Source of the DNA: Phoronis australis
Taxonomy: Eukaryota; Phoronida; Phoronidae
Reading direction: 5' to 3'
Assembly (NCBI GenBank): GCA_002633005.1
Contig: NMRA01000445.1
Location: 1 to 64,000 of the forward strand
Length of the DNA stretch: 64,000 nt
The notes beneath the pieces were generated by a model that was not told the origin of the DNA, did no database searches, and saw only the letters and a list, made by a program, of their open reading frames with translations. Shown here piece after piece: positions 33,901 through 45,900 of this stretch. Every line of letters begins with the position of its first letter. Positions within the stretch are counted from its first letter, which is position 1. The translations under genes were made by a program, and so were the position numbers.

Positions 33901-36900
33901 TAGCAGGCGGGAACCTATTGGCCTCGTTTTTTTAGTCCTCATTGATTTTTCCAGTGAAAGGTCCGATTATCGAGCCCCACCCCCGGCTATATTTTAGGTT
34001 GGGTGCGCGCATGGTAGATAGGCATTTTAACCTCCTAAATTCTGCTAAGGTTACCCGGACAGGGAGGTGAGATATTCTTACGACTGTACTCATTAGTTTT
34101 GTTTCAATTGGAATGGGCTGAGATCCGTACACCCAAATCATTAGCACTGTATTTGTGGCGGGAAATTGTCATTTATGAAACAGAAAAGACAAATTCCATC
34201 CCACAACTTAACATTTCAATGTCACAGCGGCCATTTTGTTAGGGCACGCTGTTAAACCCTCCGAGCACGCTTGTGATTCGAAACTCACGTCTACGGAGCG
34301 CATGCGCAGCCTAGATTAATGAGACTAAATTTCACAGAAGCATGACATCTGCAACCAAACATGTGGAGGTCAACTTACTCTTCTTTGATCATTTGTATGG
34401 CGTCTACTTTACTTGGTAGAAGAAAGTTATTATCTCGCATGTACCGATAGAGGCGCTCGTGATTATTTCGTAGCACATTGGCCGTATTCCCCGAGTTAAG
34501 TGTTCCGTATCGAAATGCTGGCTTTGTTGCTTTAGGAAATTGAAGCTGAAACGAATATTGAATGGAGTAGACTGGAGAAAAGTCCGTAAAATACATTCCC
34601 TGAATGTTCAGTCACACACTTTTAAATTCATCGGTTTTTGATCCTGCAGTCGTCTGCTCTTTAATTTGACGTCGCGCCATCATGACCGTCGTCGTTGTCG
34701 TCATTATAATAATCATCATGAGCGATCATTTATATATCATGCATAAAAGTTTAGACTAAGCTTTTGTAACTGTTATCTGTTCCATCATTCCAGTCTAGTG
34801 GCTACCTTTGGATCTTGCAATCCTCTAAGTCGGTAGAAATCTTCTTTTGCGATCATGAAGGCAGCAAGATTAGCTGTGTAACTTGCAAGAAACACAAGAG
34901 CAAACAAAGCCCAGATGCTGCCCATGAAACGACTAGCGACCCCTTTCGGCGTGTCGGTGTCCACGGCAGCTCCAAAGAGCATTGCCCATATGAGCCAAAA
35001 CGATCTGAACAGGGAAAATTTGTGGTCTGCAAAACAAGTGTTGTAGGTCGATTAAAAAACAATAGACGTCGCTCATGAAGAAATGCATAAGTAAAACTGT
35101 CAATGCTGTGGAAGCTATGGAACTGAACCAAATGAGTCTTCCCGCCAGCAGTAGGATGTAGACATAAAGTTGCTGACGACAAATCGACTTAAAGACGCCA
35201 TAAAAGTGCCTTCCGCTTATGAAAATAAATTTCGATATAGACCACTTGCCGCCGTTAAATTGGCTTCAGTTTTGTCCTTGAAAGTCAGAGGTGATATGTT
35301 GGCTGGCAAAGACCTGTGTGAGAACTGAGACGTTTAATGGGACTTTTTCTGTCTTAAATCGGACAAACTTAAGGCCATGATGTTTAACCCCTTGACATTT
35401 CTTAAGACCAAAATTAAGACCGAAATCGGTATGTGCTAACACCGAAAGTGAGCCCGCTACGGAGTAGATTTTAGATTGGCTTTTTGTCTACTAGTTGACC
35501 CGTGACCAAACCTACGACTATCACCACTGTAAACTGTTGAGGAGCAAAATTTCGTTGATATTTTCAAAATCTTATGGCCCTAAATAATGTTAAATTGCGG
35601 ATCCACTGCTTTCAATTCGAGAACCGGCCAGGCTACAGAGGCTGAGGCATGCAGTGCGATACTTTAAAGACACTCCAAGGTCTTCTCAAGCAAAAGACAT
35701 CCCAATTGTATCCAAAATGTTGTAAATTAATCATCTCATTTTGAGTTTAAAGATCAAGATGATTCTTGATATCGCAGTTCACACACGGCTTCACTTAATT
35801 CTGTAATTTCGCAACAGTTGTTGAAAGCGTAGTTTTTATGGTCACGTATGGAGAAAACTACTTAACCTCGGTTTAGTTAAGACCAAAGACCAAAAACCAA
35901 CTTTGCGTTCACGAAACGATGTCTTCTGAATTTTCGTCTTTGGTCTTAACAGTTAGCCCGAATTTCGGTTTTAACTCAGACAAAGTTTTAGACTTGGGCT
36001 AAATCTTTTTAAAAAGACTTAAGTCTTTTTAAAAAGTGGTTAAAACCACTTTTCATGAAACGGGCTCCAGGCTCTGCAAGTCGACTTGTCGCGGCGGCGA
36101 GTTATTCTGTGCACCGAACATTGTCTCAAGTGATGACGAACTGTCAGTTTTCCGGGCACAAAAACCACTTCTAGAGTTAGAAACAAGTTGTGAACTAAGT
36201 CTTACAGTACGCGTTATACGTGAAAGCTAATATTCCTCGACAAGTGATATTTGAAATGCTTTTCATAGTACTAACATAATCTATTCCAAAGTACTTAAAC
36301 GTAATTACAAACATGGATCTGTTAGTTACTACATGGATGACCTGCATAAATGAAAGAACATGGTGAAACAGTTAGTAACAGTGGTGCGGCGGCTGTAAAA
36401 GATCAGTACGGACTTTTGTCTTCAATCCTAACTCTATCGCGAGAGAGTAAATATCTCGAGACGATCCCCATCTCTACTGATAGACCTACCATCGATAAGG
36501 TTAGTAAGGCTATTGATAAAAAGTCGTATCGATAGCGATACCAACTCTATCGATACTATCTCTATCGATAAAGATACTGTCTATGTCGATAGAGTTAGAG
36601 AAGCTTTCCCTAAAGATAGAGATATTGAACCTTAAGAGGTACTAAATCTATAGATAGTGTAACTACTTCTACCGAAGAATCACTGAGTCTATAGACTGAT
36701 CCCTTACAACCACGCATTTAAGATGGAGAAACAAAATACACGAGGTAGCTGGCAGAGTAGGTAGACCCAGAAGAGCATGCTGGCACGGAAGAACATGCAT
36801 GGAGAAAGAAGAGGTATTAGACTGGCGTAAGTCTAGTATACGGGGTGTCCCAAAAGTAATGGCTGTCTGATTTAAGTGCTTGTACATTGAAATTGAAAAA

Positions 36901-39900
36901 TAGATAGTCATGAAAAACGGCTAATGTATAAGTGTCATTTCTTTGGAAGGTGCGCACATCAAAAGTGGAGTTGCTAACTTTTCCGATTTGAATTGGTGCT
37001 GCAAAAATGTTCGATCTAGTGACTCCTTTTGAGTTGAGCGAAATCACGTTGGTTTATCATGCTAGTCTGTAATTATACCACTTGCTGAGCAAATGAGGTA
37101 ACACCCTGCATGACATAAAATCGTCCTGGGTATTAGAAATCACACCCGTTTTAACATGGCTGCAGTGCAATTTTCGAGAGAACAACGAATATTAGTTGTT
37201 CATCAATGCGGCATCAGTACCAAATTACTTATACAAACCATCCAAGCTTTTTGGAAAGAATACCCAAATCTTCAACTTCAAGTAGAAATTAAATTATTGA
37301 TCGTAAACTTGTGGACAAATTCACAGACTCAGTGCTCTTAGAATAACAGGCATAGGAAGGAATGCGATGATTACGGTAAAGTGCGATCCAGGGCTACGGA
37401 TTTAGTGCTGTGCGTGGAATTAGATTGAACACAAACATAATTTAACAAACTTGATTCAGTCAAAATAAAAGTGATATTTGTATTCATTAGCAACTTTATT
37501 TCTTTCCATTAAGAACTAAGCGAAATTCCTTGCGTGTTTTCAGTCGGATAGAACTGTGAAAAAACCAATGTAACAAAAATAATTCAAATCTCGCTTCAAG
37601 TCACTTTCCTGAATATTTATGTACTTATTTAAAATGATTGAGGATTCAAACTGGGGTATCATTACTTTTGGGACAACATGTGCAGTCTTGGGCATAAATA
37701 AGATCCAACAACAAGGCTCGGTTTTGAGCACTCAATTGGAAAGGACGCACCCGTAGAGCATTGTCAAAGATTTGAGAGACAACTATTCATGAAAACCTTT
37801 CAACACCGATTTTTAACCGGCAGGCGAAAGACAAGCAGGCGTCACATTGGGAGCTATTTCCCGTCGTTTTACTGCTAAAGATAAGCATACACTACTATTC
37901 GTAAGCCTGGGTAAGGATTTAATTCGTTGAAAAGTTTAAGATGTCCTGTGTCTGACATTAGAAGTAGCGAAGTTTCGGAATAAGCGGACACCTCTAATAA
38001 ACCCTCTACTTGTAGGAACTTGATCACGACTCCACTGTTATCAGCGTGTACCAGATCACGGGAATGACAGTTTGTGAAAGGTGTTTGTAGAGAAAGTGAA
38101 GACGGTACGAATTTTGACCATTACTTTACCATTGCTATGTAGATATCTGTCGAGTCAATATTATACAAAATATGATAAAAACTAGTGTAAAAATTAGTTG
38201 ATGGCAGACGTTTCAAACTGCTCGTGTTTTTTCAAAAACAAAATTCAAATCTGAAATAATCCAGGGTTCACTCAGTTTTGATACCCTGGCTTTGACAAAC
38301 AGCAAATGAAAGCGCTCTAGAGTGCGACACTTGGCGAAATTGAAGGCAAAACGATAATAATAAGGAGGACGGATTATTATGATGACAGTCATCATCTAAA
38401 CCATGACTTAGCAACGTAAATTGTATGAGTACTACAACGATGATCATTCAATCAGAAGGCGACGATTGACGAAATTGAACAAACAATGCAATGACGAAGA
38501 CGACGATGTGTAACAAATATGGTATCCATGACGATGAAGATGAAGGAAAAGCCTTGTGCAACGTTGGTTAATTTACAATGAAGCGATGAATGTTCTGTAA
38601 GTAAAAGAGCAGCCGCCAGAAAACCTACAATAATCGTCGTAATAAGACGCGGGTGTGACTCCGTTCTTGTAGCTCTTGAAGACATCAATTCCCATTACGG
38701 AAGAAAACTATTTAAACGACTGCCGAGCTGGTGGCTCCGTAAAGTATGATTAAAAACAGTGCCATTCTGTGTCCAACTATAAGCGAACTAATATCACTCG
38801 AGATACTGACAAATTAAATGCTGTGTATCAATGCCATGTCACTCGGACGAGAAATCGGATCTGCATGATGCAAATAGTACGAAAAGTCTAGAAGCCACGT
38901 TTTTCTTTTACCCTGGAACGATTGTTGGTACTAAGCCGGGGACATGTCCTAGCTAGTAACGAACCTAAACCTTCAGTAAATCTCCAATTACTCGAGAGCA
39001 TTAAGTCATAGCCACAAACAGATGATGCAATTTCATAGCCCTTGGCAAGTTCTCCACATACCAAGTTTCAGAAAGTTGGCTCAAAGGATTGCAGAGCTGC
39101 GGTAACGTAATGCAAATTTTTGAAAAATGACTGCCTCAGCGCCATCTTCTGTCTAACTTAAACCACAAACAAAAAGCTCCACGAGAACCAGGTCTTTTTG
39201 CTGCTGTTTAGCTGTCTTTAATGTTGAATTCTCAACCGAAGCGCCCATAGAATCATTGTAGCCGAATGAGCCGGCAACTCAAGGCACCAACAATGCGTTT
39301 CGATGCGCCATTTCCAACTGAATTCGCCCAAGTTTGGAATTGGCCATCTCGAAACGTTTTCTGGAATCGGTGATAGCATTGATGTTCTAGTTGGTAATCC
39401 TGCCCCGGCAAGGAATATTATGATACTCCGACGTCATAAAAATAAAGGCTCTCAATTTTCGTTTTTAGCCAGATAATCAGGGCGAAATACAGCTGTGAAA
39501 TGTCGTGTGCACGTTCTTCGTTCTCCTCCACAACCCCACAACTCACTTGTGAATGCGCTCAAATCTCACGTTAGCGACAACCTACATAAGACTCGGTGTT
39601 CAACATATGTAACCTTGAACCCTCAAACTTGTTCCAGGTTGAATATACGTAATCTGCATCGGATATTACCGAGTACGCACAGAGAATGTGGTGTATTCGT
39701 TATCTGTTTTTAGTTAGAACCGGATGTAGTTTTGAACCAACCAGTTATAGAGTAAACGTGTCAACTTTCCACTGGTAATTTAGAATACACCACAGAGAAC
39801 TCTCTCGTGCGTACAGCTGTCCTCACACCCCTGAAGACTGATCGAATGAGCTTTATGGGCAAGAGTACCAAAGGATCCTCAGACATGCCGATGCGGAGAA

Positions 39901-42900
39901 ATTGGGGCAGTAAGTGCACGTGTTCACGTGACTTTCTTGTCCTTGACGGCATAAATTCTGTTTTCACTGCTGTACTAGTGAATCGTACAACCATTGCGTC
40001 GTTGGTGAATGTTACCGACAAATGAATGGCCACTTACGCGACCAAAGTCAACAAAAACAATACGCATCGATTTTTTGATGAGTTGTATCCCGTAGTTGAA
40101 TTTTAAGAGGATTCAGTTCACCAGAAATTGGAACTGTGTGCGAACGATGAAACAAACAGAATAATGCGACAGCGCAGCATACTTGGCGAAAAAAAATTCG
40201 CCAAGTAAACATGAGTGGCACGTCTATTTTAGGAGAACTGACAGATAACGCACCAAATCGAGCACCTGACTAAACAGTGTGCGTGAATCTAGCAAGCACT
40301 GGTAAAGTATCTTGAGTCGTTAGTGAGTGTTGAAGCGCTGCTGATATATACAGATATTCTGACCTACCTCCGCTGTCGTCATCTATATGGGTATAAAGGG
40401 TACATCAAATGAATAAATTCTGTGTGAAACTAGGAGGTACACTGTAGTTCGGCCAGTCCGTAGGAATAGGTTTATGACATTCGTAAACATTTCGTGGACA
40501 TCAGATTGACAACATGTTTTTATTGTTCAAGATTGTCTTGTGAGGACGAAGTTTTCAAACGTTTTAATTAAACAGTCTCACTTGCAAAGCATAGATTATG
40601 CTTTAAATCATGACGCATAATTCGAATGTGGGTTATCGGGAAAAAGACGACGTAAAGCATTTGAAATTGAAAACTAAGTTAGAAGAATTTGTGAATGGAA
40701 CTTTGAAGGTGTTACAATCTATTGTGACTTTCGAAATTCCTTCTTGAGTATTTGGAAACGTGCTCAGTAACAGCTGAAATTAAGTTGCGTTAACATAAAT
40801 GAAAATAATATTCCCCACCTTCAATGTAGGTACCACATTTGTACACTCCTTAAATTTTGAGCATATTGTGTTAGGCAATGTAATGGAATTAATTTCATCA
40901 AAGAATGGAGCGGTTTTTATAGAACAAAACCCACAAAACTCAATCACTCTAATGTTGTAGAACATACTTATTAGCGGATACGACAAAAAACGTTATCGCC
41001 GCCATTTTGTCGTAAAAATGCGGTTGGCAACATTCCACTCTCTTGTGGCATCACAGATCCGCCAATGATACTATCGCCTGTAGTGTGACGTTGAGTGTAG
41101 TCCACAACCGTCACGTAATATTGCAGAACAGTTTTTTCCTTCCCATAAAATTTGAAATTACTGATTAACTGAAATTCAAAACCATGGGACATGCAAACTT
41201 AAAAAGTGTAATAAAGGGACAAAATGAAATGGATTGAGGACAAAAAAATGTCTTCGACAAAAGTAGCGATTGGAAATTTCAGAGTCTGTTTAGAAATACT
41301 ACAATTTTCAAAAAAGTACGCTACATATATAAACTTTTATCCTTTTATTTGTGTTCACCAGTTACACAACAATGAATGAGTCTAGTCATGAGTATTAAGA
41401 AGCCGCAGAGGCCCAGTGTGCAGCAAAATGGCGATCCAAGAGGTGGCAACCAGGTAGTGGTGGTGACCGGGGCAATTGATTTGGTATTGACAGGGTTTGG
41501 AATTGGCGGTCGACGGGGAGATGGAATTGGTGCCGAGTGTGGTTGGTGCCGACAGGAGGGGCTGGAACTGATGGCCACGAAGGATAGAACTGATGGGAAT
41601 TGGTGCCGAGTGGAATTGATATCGACCGCGTAAAAAATTCCAGTTCAGCCAACCGATGCTGCTCGCGGGGTACTCCACAACTCATCAAGCTTCAGATAGT
41701 GGCACTCTAAATGTCATCTAAAATTTACATTGATTCTAAGGAATCTTCAAAACTCAACCAATATTCTAAACAAGAGCAACGCGAAATGTTGAAATGCGTC
41801 TGCGATTGCCGCAAATAGCAAGCCTCTGGGAGTGTTAATTAGTATCATAAAAATCGCCACTATATGGCACTGAAGACGTCGAACGTGTCTAAACTTTGGA
41901 AGGCGTCGTCGCAACTTTTTGCCACATTTCATAAAAATACGTCGTGGAACTCGAAAAACACGTAAAACACATTCCAGTAGGAGAATGAGGGCTAACTGGA
42001 CAAGTTCGCCTGTTGGCAAGTAAATGGAAAAACACTTGCCACATTTCACAAAGCTCCTGTACGGGATTTAGGAGAAACAGTCGTATATGCAAAAGTGTCA
42101 CCACAGCAGTTGGACCCATCAAAAATGCACATCAGTCATGTTGTTGTCAGACCGAACAAATCTGCCAATTTTCATGGTGATCCTCTGAGCAGCGATACAG
42201 CGACAGGCGACAAAAACTCGATTCTAAAATAATAAAAATGGTCACCGAAATGGAAAGGCGCCGTTGCCAAATTTCAAGAAAAATTGCCAAGGAAGTATGA
42301 GGATACAGGGACAAATGAAAAACTAATCGAAAAGTCGTGTCCAGCCATTCTCACAAGAAAGCACTTCCAACAATTTCACAGAAATCCTGCAAAGGATTAA
42401 TCAGGTATGCCTGCGCAAGCAAAAGAAATTAATTGTCAATAATGACCGTCACAGATGTCAAATCCGTCCAAAAATGAATGTCAGCCGTGGTTTTGTCATA
42501 AGGAACACGTCTGCCAATTTCCATAACAATTTTTGAGCGGCTTGGTTAATAGAGAACTGGACGGCACAAACGGACTAGAAAATGGCAACTAGTTGGTACA
42601 AAATACGTCGAATCCGTTCAAAAACAAAAAGGAAGGCATATTTGTTTACTTAATAGAAACCTATTTGCCGAGTCCCTGAAAATCCATTAATGAATCCCGA
42701 AGATACATAGGCAAACACAAAAATGCCACTAGGAGGTAGAGTCACGTGGTATTCGGATAGGCTCGTCGTTATCACTGGTTGTCAATTCTATAGGAATTTC
42801 ACTGATACCCTGTAAAGCTTAAGGACAGTCGGCCGTGGACGAAAAAATCTCCTCTAGGCAGCGACACTGTTGTCGAACCCGTCCGAAAACAAATGTCAGT

Positions 42901-45900
42901 AGCCGCACTGTTCTTGTCGGGAACTCACAATTTTCATAATGATCGTTTGAGCGTTTGGCAGACAGAGAAATTGACGCCAGAAAACAGACTCCAAAATAAG
43001 GTTACAAAATGGCGTCGATTTCGTCCGAAAATAAAATAGTATCGCCATCTCATTAATAGAAACTCATTTGCCAAATTCAGGAAAATCCATTAACGAACAC
43101 CGAAGATACAAAGACAAACGTGAAAAATGCCTCTAGGGATGCATAGCGGTATTTGAATCAGTCGTCATCCGTCGTCAGCTTCATAAAACACATCTGCCAA
43201 ATCTCATTAAAATCTTTCGAGGGGTTTAGGAGATACGGCAGCGGACGTCGGGTGCCGGACGCCCGGATTCCCAGATACACATGACGGCAATATACACCCA
43301 CGTGTATGTATACGTGGGCGCATAAAAATAACTGGTACATTTCCAGTACAGCCAGCAAAAACCCGGGAATGTTCCAACTATTTTTGTATAATCTACGCGA
43401 CGTGTCTTTACTGCAACGTGTTGGTTCTGGATAAAATGTGCCGCACTTGAAGTGACATTAGACTTCGCGTCTAATTAAGGATCATACCTAGGCCTCTATC
43501 ACGTAGGTGGCCCCCTGACTAAGGGCAACATTTCAATATTTACCTCTGGGTCCATTTCCTCGATCAAGACCGCGCGGGCTCAGCCATTCAAACACGAAAA
43601 TGGCCGTCCCAACAGCGTGGACGCTAAATACAAGTATGAGACACCAAGCTGAGAAATCGTAAGGTTCTGAAAATCACAAACAAAAAGGCATTCAAGTCCA
43701 AAATGCATAGAACCCCGAAATTCAAAAACTAAAAGTGCAAAAACCTTCAGAAACAACAACACATATAATGCTTGTTTCAAACGTTGCATCATTCCGTTCA
43801 ATGGTCTTTAAATCACTCTCGCGTTTGGGAAACGTTTTCCTGGTTGTCCCTACGTTAGCGAGATATTTGGATCATAGACACTGAATTGATGGATGTATGG
43901 TACAATTTCCGCCATTGAATCTGATGCATCAGAAATGTGGCATCGTTTGAATAATGATGCAAGAAACACATAAAATTCTCTTACATATCACACTAAGACA
44001 TACAAAGCTTACAACGTATAATAAGTAAAACCGACATCTCGACGCAGTGTAAAAATTGAAAATATTCTGAACGGAAAAAATGCATTCATTTTCTCTTGAA
44101 ACATAATTAACGCATTCATATTATTTAAGCTCAAGCCGTAATCGTCGACAAGTTTCCAAGTGCAAAACTGGAAAGAATTCTAAAGAGCAACAAAGAAGAG
44201 AGAGCGACAGTGGAGACGAATTGGTGACATTGTAAGATATAAAAATTCATCGCAAAATTCACTACACATCTGATACCTTTGGGAGGCTTCTTTTTTCTAT
44301 TATAACCGAACGGACTGATCCATTCGAGAATGAACACAGTCACTGATACTACCGTTATACAGACTAGAAGTATGAACAGCCACATCAGGAGTTCAAACGG
44401 TTCTGAAAAGTAGGTCAACATACATGACCGCTAGAGATGTCACGGAGTTACGGACCGTCGACGTGCCGCAATTTGGAAGCAGCCACTCAACAAAGTCATC
44501 GGCTAGTATGAACAGTTATACAGCGTTCACATGCCGTCCGATAAAAAGGCAGATCGGATGTCTGGTCGCTGCCTTAAAAAACACGTGTGAACTCTCATAC
44601 GTCTGATTTGCTTTTTTACCGGGTCAAGCGTATGATCTGCCTTCTTACCAATGACCTAACTTGTGGTTAGGCCTAAGCGGTCGCACGTACAATAACTCGC
44701 CAGAATATTAGCATTTTTCACATTTTCGTAAAACGGCTTAAGGAAGCATTAATTTTAAGAGGCTCATTTGGCTTCCGGTCAGATATCCTATCTGCTCCTT
44801 CATAAAGTTCCTATTTGAACGATCCGAAAAATTATTTGTTCATACACGTCCATGAGGTTATGTATGACCTCGTAAGAGGTCAATACATTTAGCCAATTGT
44901 CTAGATTATTACGTAGAAAACCTGTGATTTTTAATTTCAACTTGATACCAATCTGAAATTAACTGGGCCACTTGTTCACGTCTTTTTTAGTAAAATTTAG
45001 GAAACAAGAAACGTATACATTCATAGCAAAACAGTGGTACTAATGACATGAACACAAAATGTCAGTTCAAGTAAATTATCAATAAATATATCTTAAAAAC
45101 ACGGTTACAGATTTCTAAAACGTCATTTCCTATTTTGTTTCATGCAACTTTTGACTGTTTCCATAAAAATCACGAAAGTCCTCTTCTTGATAACCTCCCG
45201 TGAAATTCGCAACCTTGCGGTGGCTGTGATACGACGGCACGGCAACTATTTTTCTCCATTGCCAACTCTCATTAAGTCTATCGATAGACTTACTATCTCC
45301 ATCGATAAACTTACTATCTCTATCGGTAGACTTATTAACTCTATCGATAGAGTTAATAAGTCTATCGATAGAGTTAATAAGTCTATCGATAGTGTTAGCA
45401 ACGGAGAAAAATAGTTGCCGTGCCGTCCTTTCACAGCCACCGTAGACTCATTGTTGTATGGGATATTAGTTTTTAACTACTAAAAGCTCTGAAACAGCAA
45501 TGTTTCGTGATATTTTTACAAATCGTGAGTTCTCATCGTTGTCTACCAGACATTAACTGAAGACTGGTGATTTATCATATAAGCACGCTTGAAATACGCT
45601 TCGAGTTAACGCTTGGCATTTCAATCAGTGCCACATCGCACAGCTACTGCTGTGGAAATATTGGGTTCGCTTCCGCAGGTGCTGCTTTCTGAATATTACT
45701 TTTCTCGCTAAGAATGTTCCTAAAAGCGTTTTGCCGACCAACGCGTCAAGCATAATATGCGAAAATTCCACATGAATCCGATCAGCCATTACTGAGATAT
45801 GGAGTTGTGAAGTTAGCCAAATTTGGACATTTGTTTAGGCTCCTACGTAACTCTAAGTAGTTATTTCACTAACTAAGCCCATGATGCCAAAAAACTTTAG

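Larger units (their letters stand above)
35027..43543. other. Grin2-like: Large intron between M1 and M2-M3 exons; repeats, no exon found
   Basis: 8.5 kb with no further M1-like exon that I could see. It contains an ATCGAT-rich segment at about 36430-36680, a mariner-like relic at 36840-37680, a short hairpin at 40181-40206 and an inverted family A repeat array at 41740-43260. A G-rich stretch at 41376-41690 with several open frames has no recognisable protein. Confidence 0.6.

Noticed and set aside
34853-35182. 109-codon minus-strand frame
   Set aside because: It is an out-of-frame shadow of NMDA-receptor exon 11, which is supported in another frame by the SYTANLAAF motif.
39761-40033. Overlapping open frames on both strands inside the large intron
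   Set aside because: No family resemblance, and phases do not fit a cassette between the M1 and M2-M3 exons.
41376-41690. Four overlapping open frames in a G-rich stretch
   Set aside because: Openness on both strands comes from skewed composition and the repeated 'ggaattggtgccgag' word; no protein signature.
45142-45440. Frames with Ser-Ile-Asp-Arg repeats on both strands
   Set aside because: They are translations of the 21-bp palindromic satellite inside the element at 45219-45442.
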